Shown here piece after piece: positions 11,093 to 23,100 of a stretch of DNA of 64,000 nucleotides. This DNA is from Ampelocalamus luodianensis (taxonomy: Eukaryota > Streptophyta > Magnoliopsida > Poales > Poaceae), in the NCBI GenBank assembly GCA_036346255.1, contig CM070639.1, forward strand, positions 27,744,165 to 27,808,164, written 5' to 3'. The first letter of the stretch is position 1, and each line of letters begins with the position of its first letter. A program made the translations under genes and the position numbers. The notes under the pieces were generated by a model, which had not been told where the DNA came from, ran no database searches, and saw only the letters and a program-made list of their open reading frames with translations.

Positions 11093-11117
11093 GGGTGCGC
11101 AATAGCATTGCGCACCC
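11093..11117. repeat. Conserved LTR hairpin, copy 1
   Basis: An 11-base arm GGGTGCGCAAT, a three-base centre AGC, and the perfect complement ATTGCGCACCC. It lies in the GC-rich middle of LTR A, about 60 bases from a GGTGGTGGACAAG stretch that also accompanies the other copies. Confidence 0.95.
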
Positions 11118-12613
11118 TCTGGTACCACCCACCCCGGCGGTGGTGGACAAGAGCGGCGACGCGACGGAGAGGGGCGGCACGGCAAAGATGACGACGACGA
11201 TAAGCAGCAAAAGAGCTCCGCAGCAGTTCATTCAAGCGGTGCCCGAGCATCTAGGGACTACGGCGATGCTACCTGAGTGACGCGGAGGGACGGAGGATGA
11301 CTGAGCAGCTCTGGCGTCGAAGCTCCGCGGCGGCAATAATGGCGGCAACGAGGGGAGGATCACCTGAGCCAAAACAACGAGCCCGCGTGATCAAGATAGG
11401 TTGCATACCACCCACTGATGCTACCAAAGAGAGGAATTAGAGGGAGAAGGCCTCACCGCACCGAGACGAAAAGAGGCGCCGCGGCCGATTTGGGGAAATC
11501 AAATCCGGTGCTCCGTTGAAACCACTGAAAGGAGCGGTTGTTAAGCACCACCGAGGTGAGGGGAAGCAACAGGAGCAAGGAGGAGCCAGGAACCACCTGG
11601 AGCACGGCCTTCACCGAGAAGCTCGCGGGAAACAATGGCGCGAGAGAAAACAGGCGTTTGGGAGCTCCACGAATGCGGTGGGTGCAAGGAGAGCTCACGG
11701 GTGCGTAAGGAAGGCGAGGAGGAAGATGGGAGCTTAAGTAGGCGAGGGAAGCGAGAGCAATGGCAGCAAGCCTCGGATGTCCACGCCGCTCACGTGCCGC
11801 CACGAGTGACGGAGCGGTGAGCGATGGACTTCCGGGCGACGCCGACGATGCATTAAATGCGCTGCAGACACCCGTTGCGAGGTCGCCGGATGGGACAGGG
11901 CACTGCGCACCCACGCTCGGCTCCGCCATGGCGCAGCGTCGCGCGAGCGAGAGGAGGACGACGACGGCCAGCTATCCGATTTGCATCCAGCGGCTCCCGT
12001 GCGATCGAGTCGAAACGGCCGCGCACAATCGTCCACCGTCCGATGGGGATCCAACGGCCGAGAATCAGAGGCAATCGGAGGTGTCCGAATGCTTACACGA
12101 ATGAGAGCCGTTCGATGGAGATCCAACGGCTGACGACGCGCGCACCCGCTCGACCGCGTCGGGTGCAATTAGTTGGCTCGGTCGAGTCAGTTGGCTCGAG
12201 CCCGAGTCTGACTCGCACCCGAGGAACAGTGCAAACCAGTTAGGGTTTGATTTTTGAACTGAAACTTTGGGGATTTAATTGAGGCATCAAATCAACTCCA
12301 AAATTTATGAAATTTTAACTGGAGCTTGCTTACCTTAGGGTTTACCTCCCATAAAATTTCCAGAGGTTTTTGTGCAGTGTGATTTTCTTAAGAAATTCCA
12401 GAAGGCTAATTCAAAGGTTTGACCAAGGTTTGACTTGCCTCTAAAATATTTCAAATAATTTCCAAAAATTATGAATTAATTCAGAGGGGTCACAAGGCAA
12501 CCTTAGAACCCAGGAAAATTATTTCCAAGGGTTTGACCCAAGATTTCCCCAAGGATGTTTTTGAATTGATATATTGGAGGGTTTTGATTTTGGATTTCCC
12601 AAAATCCTTTTAC

Positions 12614-12618
12614 AAGAA
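12614..12618. other. Target-site duplication of element B, left copy
   Basis: AAGAA precedes TGTGAGGACCCC; the second copy is at 24386-24390. Removing element B and one copy restores the end of A's LTR, as seen intact at 33945-33960. Confidence 0.95.
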
Positions 12619-15600
12619 TGTGAGGACCCCGGTTTATTCGGCTTGTACTGCTTAACCATCCACTTGGTCCTAGCAGCACAAATCTAATAAACCAAGCCTC
12701 GAGATATGTATACTTCCCAGAAATGCAGTATACACACCCCGTTACAAAATCATGCATCAATTCCATTCATACACATAGAGCCGAAGCAAAAGCGACCACT
12801 GAAAGACATACATAATATAAAGAGAGTTATTACAAAAGAGAGGCCGACCGGCCAAAAGTCATACAAATAAGTAAATACACAGCGGAAGCAAAATGGCCAT
12901 AAGATGGCGATAAACAAAAGCCAATCGGTGTGCCTTTACCCACAAGGCAACCAACCGGACCGCCAAGCTAATCGTCCCCAGGCGCGCGCAACACAACTCA
13001 CAAAACTGAGGCCCTTGGGGCTCACCTTCTTCCTCTGCAACAATTAATATTAAGCAAAGCGGATGAGTACAAAACTTGTTTTTGTACTGCAAGATCGACG
13101 TGTGAGATAACAGAACTATAATTAACTACATGCAAGCTTTATTTAAGTGGATGAGGCTCTGGACTTATTTTCAGCATAAAGCAAGTTTTCATTTGCAATA
13201 AGGTAGTAGATTCAAAGCAAGTTTGCAATTAACTTTTATGGTTCAAATAAAAGAGAGACAATAATAACAATAGATAGATGACAACACCAACCTAGAAGTG
13301 ACTAACCCATAGCCACCACAACAATAGCATGAAGTACCCCTTCATACCACCCATGTCAACTTGAAGTTTTTAAAAGGTTGTAGTCTAGTTCTTGCACGAC
13401 CTTACCAAGCATGTCCATAACCTAGGACGAGGCTATTCGAATAGTTTTAACCCTGCAGGGGTGTACCAATGTACCCACACGATAGACCGCCTTTCCACCA
13501 GCCACGGTTAGCACACTTCCTTTGGTATGCAGGCATGGCTAAGTCTAACAAGACGCTTTCCAATGGACGATGCTAATTAAGAGCCGCAACCCACGGGAGA
13601 GGATTTGTGGTGCAAAAGATATTCCCTAAAAACCTATTTTCGGCCATAATTAGCACTGTAGCAAAAATATTTTCTAGAAAGATTTTGAAGCTGAAATTTT
13701 TATGGTAGCTACCTACTGGTATAGTGGTAACCCATATAAAATTTCAGGTCATTTGGAGTTATATTGAAAAAGTTATAATTTGTTTAAATTGTTTAGGGTA
13801 TTAAACTAAAATATGATCCTTATGATTTTTAAAAACAGTAAAATTTGTGAAACCAATTTTCCTAGCAAATACACTACCAGTGGAAGCTAATCCAATTGGA
13901 TTCATACAAAAAGGACCTATATTTTAAAAGATATGAATTTTACAAGTTTGCTAAAAGCTCTGAAAAACAGTATTAAGTTCAATTGTTTACTATTTTTGAA
14001 AATGGTTTTCCAGGTTTGATCATGGTCTACAATTATTTTTATATTTAAGTTCAAGTTATAATGAAGCTAACAAAATTGGAATCATCTAATTTGGAGCTAA
14101 GATGACAAAGATATGAAAATGACAAGACCCTAATGTGATACTGATTTCTGGACTTGGCACTTTCGGGACTTCACTAACACCCAGAGACGTGGGCGAATGA
14201 GAGCCGTCAATCTCAGATCCAACGGACGACATTGAACCAGACCAAACACTCACTCACGCGCGAGCGAGAGGGCCGACGTGGAGGCTCCGAGGTCGTTGAT
14301 CTCTCGATCCAACGGCCGAAGACCACCCACGCCGCCCCGCAACGTTGTCGTCCGACAACGCGCCAAGGCTTCACGCACAACGCCGGCGACCAAAGGCACG
14401 CGTGGCGCGAGTGAATGCCGTGAATGGGTGCGCAATAGCATTGCGCACCCTGCGTACCACCCACACCGACGGTGGTGGACGAGCGGCGCGCGACGGCGAG
14501 GAGCGCACGGAAAAATGACAACGATGACAAGCGGCAAATAGCTCCGCGCGGACCATTCAAGCGGTGCACGAGCATCTAGGGGCTACCAGGAGCTACCGAC
14601 CGACGCGGAGGTGCAGAGGCGGTCGGAGCAGCTCGGCGACGAAACTCCGCGACGGACCGAGGAAGATGACGCGAGGAAGACGGCCGGGCAAAATCAACCA
14701 TGCGCGTCATCACGATGGGTTCTAGAGAGCACGAGAAGCTCCCGAGAAAGGAATTAGAAAACGAGCACTCACCGTGCGCGGAGACGAAGAAGGATGCTCG
14801 CGGCCGATTTGGGGAAATCCAAAATCCGGTGCTCTGTTGAAGCAACTGAAATGGAGCGGTTGTTAAGCACCACCGAGGTGAGAGGGAGGTGCGAACAAGA
14901 AGGGAGCCAGGAACCACCGGAGCACGGCCTTCAGAAGCTCCGGCAACAATGGCGCGAGAGAAAGCAGGCGTTTGGGAGCTCCACGAATGGTGGGTGCAAG
15001 GAGAGCTCACGGTGCGTAAAGGAAGGCGGGAGGAAGATGGGAGCTTAAGTAGGTGAGGGAAAGCCAGGAGCAACGGCAACAAGCCTCGGATGCCAGCGCC
15101 TCTCACGGTCGTGACGAGCGACGGGAGCAGTTGAGCCATGGACTTGCGAGGGCGGTGCACTGGCGCGCATTAAATGCACTGCAGAGACCCGTTGGGAGGT
15201 GACCCAGCGCTGCGCTCCAACCACCCCCTGCCATGGCGCTGCTGACGCGAGCTCTGGCGCTGCGCCGCGCGAGTGAGAGGAAGGCGACGACAGCCAGCCG
15301 TCCGATTCGCATCCAAGGGTTAGCGTGCGATCACGTTGAAACGGCATCGGATGAACGACGATCGCCCGATTGAAATCCAACGGCTGCGAATCCGGGGCAA
15401 CCGGAGTTGTCCGAATGCATACACGAACGCGAGCCGTCCGATGGAGATCCAACGGTCCAGAGCGCGCGCGCCCGATCGATCGCGCCGGTACAGTTAGTTG
15501 ACTCGACCGAGTCGGTTGGCTCGAGCCCGAGTCTGACTCGAGTCCAATGAACAGTGCAAACCCATTAGGTTTTGATTTTTGAACTGAACTTTGAGGATTT

Positions 15601-16038
15601 AATTGAGGCATCAAATCAACTCCAAACTTTATGAAATTTTAACTAGAGCTTGCTTACCTTGGGGTTAACCTTCCATAAAATTTCCAGAGGGTTTTTGTAC
15701 TGGAATTTTCTCAAGAAATTCCAGAAGGTTAAAACAGAGGTTTGACCAAGGTTTGACTTGCCTCTAAAATATTTCAAATAATTTCCCAAAATTATGAAAT
15801 AATTCAGAGGTGTTACCAAGCCACCCTAGAACCAGGGAAAATTATTTCCAAGGGTTTGACAAAAGATTTGACCAAGGAGGTTGTTGACTTGATAATTGAG
15901 GCTTTTGATTTTGAATTTCCCAAAATTTCCTTTACAAGAATTTCAGAAAAGTTTCAAGAGTAAAAGGATGAAGGAAAAGTTTTAATTTACCCTCAATTTC
16001 TTACATTTGAAACACAAGCCAAAATTTGGGATGTTACA
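12619..16038 (-). repeat. 3' LTR of element B, with an internal deletion
   Basis: This LTR pairs with 20124-24385 but is about 840 bases shorter. The missing block corresponds to roughly 21102-21933; the junction is at about 13600 between GGGAGA and GGATTTG. The ends are intact (TGTGAGG at left, ATGTTACA at right). ORFs at 14213-15614 are overlapping chance frames in its GC-rich part; I see no gene in it. Confidence 0.9.
14426..14450. repeat. Conserved LTR hairpin, copy 2
   Basis: The same 11+3+11 structure as at 11093-11117, base for base, in the 3' LTR of element B. Confidence 0.95.
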
Positions 16039-16052
16039 AACCTCCCCTTACA
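16039..16052 (-). other. Polypurine tract of element B
   Basis: On the element strand AAGGGGAGGTT directly precedes the LTR start TGTAACATCC. This is the expected plus-strand primer site for reverse transcription. Confidence 0.85.
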
Positions 16053-16059
16053 AAAATCT

Positions 16060-16564
16060 CGTCAGAGATTTGGTTCACTCGGAAAGAAAGAGGGTAGTGC
16101 GCACGAAGACGATCTTCTCGCTCCCAAGTAGCCTCATCCTCGTAATGGTTCGACCACCGAACTTTAAGGAACTTGATGGTCTTGTTCCTTGTTCTTCGCT
16201 CGCCTCCTCGAGTATGCGAGCAGGTGCTCGCGATAGGTCAAATCCTCCCGAACATCAAGAGTCTCCAACGGAGCTTCCTCTGTTGGAACACGGAGGCACT
16301 TCTTTAGCTGGGACACATGGAACACATCATGTACCCCGCAAGTGCAGCAGGCAACTCCAACTTGTAGGCAACAGCTCCCTTCTTCTCGATAACACGGTAT
16401 GGACCGACATATCGAGGAGCCAACTTGCCCTTGACACCAAAACGCTGGTGACCCTTCAGAGGAGAAACCTTGAGATAAACGAAGTCATTGGGCTCAAAGC
16501 TCAACTCACGACGACGGCGATCCGCATAGCTCTTTTGCCTAGATTGAGTGTGCGTGGCGATCAC
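16060..16564 (-). pseudogene. Integrase C-terminal and chromodomain region of element B
   Basis: The frame ending at 16304 reads RQKSYADRRRRELSFEPNDF, then VYLKVSPLKGHQRFGVKGKL and APRYVGPYRVIEKKGAVAYK. This is the integrase C-terminal module that precedes the chromodomain in chromoviruses. A frameshift near 16304 separates it from the downstream part, where a diverged chromodomain-type tail lies between 16303 and about 16060, judging from the related segments at 24527-24772 and after 49900. Chromodomains direct insertion toward modified chromatin. It is not intact as one frame. Confidence 0.75.
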
Positions 16565-16592
16565 GAATGAGTGGACTTGACGCTCGGCCTCA

Positions 16593-17447
16593 TTAATTGA
16601 GTCCGGCCAAAGAAAGGTCTTTCACCGGTCTCGAGACCAGTTCAACGGGTTCTACACTTTCTCCCGTATAAGGCCTCAAATGGTGCCATGCCGAGACCGG
16701 CTTGGAAGTCGTTGTTATAAGAAAACTGGCGAATGGCAAGCACTTCTCCCAATGCTTCCCATAGGAAAGGACACAAGCTCGCAAAGATGTCCTCCAAAAC
16801 TTAGTTGACCCTCTCGGTCCGACCATCTGTTTGGGGTGAAAAGTCGAAATGAAAGAAAGCGAGTTCCCATAGCCTCTTGCAGCTATGCCAAAATCGAGGC
16901 GTGAGCAATGAACCACGATCGACACAATTGTCTTTGGTACACCATGCAAACTCACGATGCGGGCTATGTAGAGATCCGCCAGAAGACCTACTCGAAGGTC
17001 AGTCTTGACAGGAAGAAAATGAGCCACCTTAGTCAATCGATCGATGACGACCCAGATAGCATCATTCTTCTTTGGGGACCGGGGTAGACCAGTGATAAAG
17101 TCCATCCCGACCGAATCCCACTTCCACTCGGAATTGTTAAGGGTGAAGCGATCGGTGGGACGCTGATGTTCGGCCTTGACACGACGACACACGTCGCACT
17201 CGGCAACGAACCTTGCGATCTCCCTCTTCATTCGGGTCCACCAAAATCTCTGTCGGAGATCATGATACATCTTCGTGGCCCCGGGATGAATGGATAACGG
17301 GGAATCATGGGCTTCGCGGAGGATCAACTCCCGCAACTCCATGTCCTTTGGAACTACGAGGCGTTGCCCGAACCTCACGACACCAAGCTCATCTACGGAG
17401 AAGCACTTGGCTATTCCATTCTTGACATTTTCCTTGATGCGGTTCAC
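16593..17447 (-). pseudogene. Integrase of element B
   Basis: The 284-codon frame starts inside the region linking RNase H and integrase. The zinc-binding part is intact (HDSPLSIHPGATKMYHDL, then CDVCRR). Next come EWKWDSVGMDFITGLP with the first catalytic Asp and IDRLTKVAHFLPVKT. The block that should carry the second catalytic Asp (VSDRG in relatives) is altered to VSIVVH by frame changes near 16920, and the third (Glu) region is disturbed after 16800. The enzyme would insert element cDNA into the genome in the nucleus; here it should be inactive. Element E's copy at 48988-49965 is a better reference. Confidence 0.85.
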
Positions 17448-17734
17448 TCCAACATCCGATCACGGCGCACTTGATCCGATCCACCAAGGTTGGCTGTACA
17501 ACCAAGGCGGTGAGGGAACCATGCTCGACCAAACCCAAGTTGAGACGCTGAAATTCCTCCGGAAGAGGGGGTTGATGCTCCTGAAGCAACAATGCATTGC
17601 AATGCGCTGCGACTAAGCGCATCCATAGCGACATTGGCCTTGCCCGGATGGTAGTGAATACCCATGTCATAGTCCTGATCAACTCCAACCATCTCCTTTG
17701 CCGGAGGTTCAGTGCAGTTGGGTGAACAAATACT

Positions 17735-18073
17735 TTAGGCTTTGTGATCCGAATACACTTCACAACGATTACCGATTAGGTAATGTCGCCAAATCTTAAG
17801 TGCATGAATCACAGCGGCCAACTCCAAGTCATGGGTAGGATAGTTGAGTTCATGAGGTCTCAATTGCCTTGATGCATAGGCCACTACCTTGCCTTCTTGC
17901 ATAAGGACACAACCGAGGCCTCGACGAGAAGCGTCACAAAAGATATCGAAGCTTCGACGGACATCGGGGAGAACAAGAACGGAGCGGTGGTCAATCGCTT
18001 TAAGCGCTTGGAAACTTTCCTCGCAATCAGCGGACCACAAGAACTTCTTGTCCTTCTTGAGCAACTCCGTCAT
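17735..18073 (-). pseudogene. RNase H region of element B
   Basis: The frame shows MTELLKKDKKFLWSADCEES, then SFDIFCDASRRGLGCVLMQE, GKVVAYASRQLRPHELNY and the ending EVYSDHKA. This is the RNase H-like domain of Ty3 reverse transcriptase, with its first Asp in FCDAS and an Asp in YSDHK. It lies downstream of RT, and the linking region (18027-18303) is frameshifted. A segment of related sequence with small indels continues toward 17450 before integrase. RNase H removes the RNA strand during cDNA synthesis. Confidence 0.85.
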
Positions 18074-18238
18074 CGGCCGCTATCTTGGAGAAGTTCTCGA
18101 TAAAGCGGCGATAATATCCCGCTAAACCAAGAAAACTCCGAACCGGTGACCGAAGTGGTGACTCGAGAAAGCACGCCGATCTTGCTAGGATCCACGCCAC
18201 GCCTGCCGAAAGAATATGGCCTAAGAAGGCTACTTCCT

Positions 18239-18793
18239 TCAACGTAACGCGCACTTGCTGAACTTTGCATACAGCTTGTGCTCGCGAAGCTTGCCCAACA
18301 CAAGCTTCAAATGCTCGGTGTGTTCCTCATCGCTCTTGGAGTAGATAAGAATATCATCGATGAAGACCACAACGAACCTATCCAAATACTCCATGAACAC
18401 CGAATTCATGAGGTTCATGAACAAGGAAGGAGCATTGGTTAAGCCGAATGACATGATGGTATACTCGTATAAGCCATAACGAGTAGAAAAAGGCGTCTTT
18501 GGAATATCCTCCGGTCGAATCCGAACCTGATGATATCCCACTCTCAAATCAATCTTGGAGAAGACTCGAGCTCCAGTTAATTGATCGAAGAGGTCATCGA
18601 TCACGGGCAAAGGGTACTTGTTCTTTACCGTTACTTCATTAAGTGGACGGTAATCACACACATGCGCATGCGTCTTGTCCTTTTGGGACAAATATTGCTG
18701 AGCATCCCCAAGGAGATGAGCTAGGCGGATGAAACCCTTCTCTTGAAGCTCACTCAGCTGCTTCTTCAACTCCACCAACTCAATTGGGTCCAT
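18239..18793 (-). pseudogene. Reverse transcriptase of element B
   Basis: A 184-codon frame covers the palm and finger motifs: YRPLNEVTVKNKYPLPVIDD, FSKIDLRVGYHQVRI, YEYTIMSFGLTNAPSLFMNL and the catalytic VVFIDDILIYS. The first catalytic Asp is in KIDLR and the Asp pair in FIDD. Before YRPLNE the sequence is garbled (LAHLLGDAQQYLSQKDKTHA where relatives have PWGCPVIFVKKKDKTLRMC). The frame is lost after KFSKC at the start of the RNase H connection. It is the best-preserved enzyme of this element. Confidence 0.9.
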
Positions 18794-19147
18794 TGGTAAG
18801 GCCTCTTTGAAATCGGGGCGTACGGAACCAACTCAATGACAAACTCGAGGTCTCGAACCGTGGCATCCCGGAAGGTCGTCGGGAAGACATCAACAAAGTC
18901 ACGTACTCACGGGACTTCACTAATATCTAGAGCGGGCCGCGAGCGCGAAGAGATGCGGACCTGCAGCCTTTCGGCGAAGCGAACCCGCCGCGAGAGACTA
19001 GTGAGGTAGATGAGCCTCCTAGCGCAATCAATTTGTCCCATGTCTTTGAGACAACCAATCCATGCCTAGGATTACATCTAAGCTTGCCGATCGAAGGAGG
19101 ATAAGGTTTGCCAAGAATCCTACCCTTCTATCTCAACGGGGACATCC

Positions 19148-19528
19148 CTACACTCGGACTCGACTCTCAACTCCGAACCGAGAGCGAATGAGCGATGGGA
19201 CCAACAATGGAGTAAAAAGAAGACCTCCCACAGCAGCAAAAGACTCAGAAACAAACGAATGAGATGCGCCTGAATCAAACAAAACTGTAGCAGGGAAAGA
19301 GTTAACCGAAAGGGTACCCAACACGACGTCGGGTGCCTCCCGTGCCTCCTCCGCGGAGATGAGGTTGACGCGGCCACTACCCACGCCTTGGGTAGCGGGG
19401 ACAATCTTCTGATCCTGAGAAGAACCACCTCCCTGCCCGCGTCCTCCATTAGGACGAGGGGCTGCTCCAGCAAGTAAACAAACTTTAAATATTTCCAAAG
19501 AAGCTCCAAAACCGCAAGGAAACTCCAA
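19148..19528 (-). pseudogene. Leader-protease fusion of element B
   Basis: The frame begins in sequence that is untranslated leader in element A (EFPCGFGASLEIFKVCL), then switches at about 19470 to the gag-pol linker (RPNGGRGQGG) and the aspartic protease. VNSFPATVLFDSGASHSFVS contains the DSG active site, followed by SFAAVGG. Capsid and zinc knuckle are absent. The chance in-frame start within the leader could in principle express protease-RT without gag. The frame ends at 19148 and the rest of the protease (19120 and below) is shifted. Whether the fusion is ever translated is unknown. Confidence 0.8.
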
Positions 19529-19539
19529 ACCAAGCTCAA

Positions 19540-20108
19540 CTTCTCAATGCCATTAACCCGTATTGAATGAACGAGTAATAGTGTGAGAAGATAAAAATTT
19601 CAGCGCACTACAACAAGTTTAACAAGACTAAGAGCAAGGTTAAAGCGGCAAAAATATCGTTAGGTACTTAGCAAACTAGTATCACATCTTACCCTTTTGT
19701 TCCCACAAGTTTTAATTGATTAACCTCTCGTTTTCTACCCTATTTAGAACCTTTGAGCCTGCTGTCCGGAAATTGAATGCTCGCTGTCCAGATTTCGCAT
19801 CCAAGCCTCCTAGCCGAAATCTTCAACTTCGGAAGCTTCAAAATCTTGTAGAGGGCGGCTAACACTTCAATTTGCCAAACTCATTGGTTCCCAAAACCCA
19901 ATTTAAACGATACAACTATCTTTTGAGAGAAGGAAAGGAGAACAACTTTTAAAACTCAAATTAGAGTAAGATGAGATAGAAAGCTAAGATAGGTAAGGAA
20001 TAAAATCTGAGAATTTACTTAAGCTTTCACAACTCATTTGACTCTTTGAAAATAAGGTTCTCAAAATATCCTAAGGACGACCAAACTTGGGTTACTACGG
20101 TCGGAATG
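19540..20108 (-). other. Untranslated leader of element B
   Basis: AT-rich sequence between the primer-binding site and the protease fusion, closely similar to 29000-29620 in element A. I see no ORF of note. It presumably holds packaging and dimerisation signals, which I cannot locate by eye. Confidence 0.6.
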
Positions 20109-20121
20109 GCTCGATACCAAC
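20109..20121 (-). other. Primer-binding site of element B
   Basis: On the element strand GTTGGTATCGAGC lies two bases inside the 5' LTR. It matches the initiator-Met tRNA site TGGTATCAGAGC except that the A after TATC is missing; element A shows the same gap. Confidence 0.8.
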
Positions 20122-20123
20122 TT

Positions 20124-23100
20124 TGTGAGGACCCGGTTTATTCGGCTTGTATCGCTTAACCATCCACTTGGTCCTAGCAAAGACAAATCAAATAAACCAA
20201 GCCTCGAGATATGTATACTTCCCTAAATGCAGTATACACACCCTGCTACAAAATCATGCATCAATTCCATTCATACACATAGAGCCAAGCAAAGCGACAA
20301 CCGAAAGACATACATAATATAAAGAGAGTTATTACAAAAAGAGGCCGACTGCCAAAAGTCATACAAATAAGTAAATACACAGTGGAAGCAAAATGGCCAT
20401 AAGATGGCGATAAACAAAAGCCAATCGGTGTGCCTTTACCCACAAGGCAACCAACCGGACCGCCAAGCTAATCGTCCCAGCACGGCGCGCGCAACACAAC
20501 TCACAAAAGTGAGGCCCTTGGGGCTCACCTTCTTCCTCTGCAACAATTAATATTAAGCAAAGCGGATGAGTACAAAACTTGTTTTTGTACTGCAAGACTA
20601 ACGTGTGAGATAACAGAACTATAATTAACTACATGCAAGCTTTATTTAAGTGGATGAGGCTCGGACTTATTTTGAGATAAAACAAGTTTTCATTTGCAAT
20701 AAGGTAGTAGATTCAAAGCAAGTTTGCAATTAACTTTTATGGTTCAAATAAAAGAGAGACAATAATAACAATAGATAGATGACAACACCAACCTAGAAGT
20801 GACTAACCCATAGCCACCACAACAATAGCATGAAGTACCCCTTCATACCACCCATGTCAAGTTGAAGTTTTTAAAAGGTTGTAGTCTAGTTCTTGCACGA
20901 CCTTACCAAGCATGTCCATAACCTAGGACGAGGCTATTCGAATAGTTTTAACCCTGCAGGGGTGTACCAATGTACCCACACGATAGACCGCCTTTCCACC
21001 AGCCACGGTTAGCACACTTCCTTTGGTATGCAGGCATGGCTAAGTCTAACAAGACGCTTTCCAATGGACGATGCTAATTAAGAGCCGCAACCCACGGGAG
21101 AAGGACACATTAGCCAGCCTAACCGGTCTGCTAATGCTCCCCTCCAAAACACACACACAAGAACACACCCACCGACCAGCTCATAATTAACACCTCCCAA
21201 AGTACTTAGTCAAGAGAGGTTCCATATCCCCCTCGTGTGGTTAGCACGCAATAAGCGCTTGGCTTAGTGACACAAGTAACTCGGTCCTTGGGGACTTAGG
21301 CACCATTCCACACACCCAACAGATCACATCAACATACCATTGTGCCCAAGTCAAGATATAGTTTTGTTTTCAGTTTTTGATTTGTAAATCAATAAAACAC
21401 AAGGGTTGGACATAATGGAGTAGTATAAGTAGTTGTGTGATCAAGATCATCGACTAAGTCGATGATCGCCCAATACTACCGATACTAGGCATGGCTAAGC
21501 AATATTTATTCGAAATCTACTAAGTGACAAGAGCTCATCCAACGAACTCTAATCACAAAGAAATAACCTAGGCTCGGTAGTAGAGGATAATCATTTACCT
21601 ACAGATTATGCAACTAGAGGATTAACTAATCAATTTAACAACAAATTAGCAATGCATACATAGAAGTTAAACAAAATATTAGACTTTTAAAAGTAATGGG
21701 ATCAATGGGAAATGATCAAACTGCTTGCCTGCTTGTTGTTGCTCAAATTGTTGCGGAGGGTCGTTCTCGGGGTTACCGCAAATGTCGAAGCCTAAGCGAA
21801 AGAGCGAAAACAACCAATAAGATGAGCAACACTAAAACGAAAGAGCAAGCAAAAATTAACCAAATGCGACGAAATTTACACACAAGGTAGAATACGAATA
21901 TACCTAGACATAGAAACTGGAAAAACCAAATTTGGATTTGTGGTGCAAAAGATATTCCCTAAAAACCTATTTTCGGCCATAATTAGCACTGTAGCAAAAA
22001 TATTTTCTAGAAAGATTTTGAAGCTGAAATTTTTATGGTAGCTACCTACTGATATAGTGGTAACCCATATAAAATTTCAGGTCATTTGGAGTTATATTGA
22101 AAAAATTATAATTTGTTTAAATTGTTTAGGGTATTAAACTAAAATATGATCCTTATGATTTTTAAAAACAGTAAAATTTGTGAAACCAATTTTCCTAGCA
22201 AATACACTACCAGTGGAAGCTAATCCAATTGGATTAATACAAAAAGGACCTATATTTTAAAAGATATGAATTTTACAAGTTTGCTAAAATTTCTGAAAAA
22301 CAGTATTAAGTTCAATTGTTTACTATTTTTGAAAATGGTTTTCCAGGTTTGATCATGGTCTACAATTATTTTTATATTTAAGTTCAAGTTATAAGGAAGC
22401 TAACAAAATTGGAATCATCTAATTTGGAGCTAAGATGACAAAGATATGAAAATGACAAGACCCTAATGTGATACTGATTTCTGGACTTAGCACTTTCGGG
22501 ACTTCACTAACACCCAGAGACGTGGGCGAATGAGAGCCGTCGATCTCAGATCCAACGGACGACATTGAACCAGACCAAACACTCCTCACGCGCGCGGAAC
22601 AGAGGGCCGACGTGGAGGCTCCAGGGTCGTTGATCTCTGGATCCAACGGCCGAAGACCAGCCACGTCGCTCCCGCAACGTTGTCGTCCGACAACGCGGCC
22701 GAAGGCTTCGCCGGCACAACGCCGGCGACCAAAGGCACGGTGGCGCGAGTGAATGCCAGGAATGGGTGCGCAATAGCATTGCGCACCCTCTGGTACCACC
22801 CACACCGACGGTGGTGGACAGAGAGCGCGCGCGCGGCGAGGGCGGCGCACGGAAAAATGACAACGACGACAAACAGCAAATAGCTCCGCAGCGGACCATT
22901 CAAGCGGTGCCTGAGCATCTAGGGGCTACCAGGGAGCTACCTGACTGACGCGGAGGTGCAGAGGCGGTCGGAGCAGCTCCGGCGACGAAACTCCGCGACG
23001 GACCCGAGGAAGATGACGCGAGGAAGACGGCCCGGCAAAATCAACCATGCGCGTCATCACGATGGGTTCTAGAGAGCACGAGATGCTCTCGAGAAAGGAA

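Larger units (their letters stand above)
8229..12618 (-). repeat. 3' LTR of element A, larger part
   Basis: The sequence aligns along its length with the partner LTR at 29637-34047, apart from a more divergent first 150 bases. It carries the hairpin at 11093-11117 and the inverted repeat at 10730-10753. It is cut at 12618 by element B, and the last 96 bases resume at 24391. Many short ORFs at 10564-12243 are GC-rich chance frames on both strands and are not genes. I see no functional coding sequence in this stretch. Confidence 0.9.

Noticed and set aside
10564..12243. Many overlapping ORFs of 60-228 codons on both strands
   Set aside because: They lie in the GC-rich middle of LTR A, recur at equivalent places in the other LTRs with frames broken differently, and encode Arg/Ser/Pro-rich strings without domains.
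16007..16570. 187-codon plus-strand ORF
   Set aside because: Antisense of the integrase C-terminal region of element B, whose motifs read on the minus strand.
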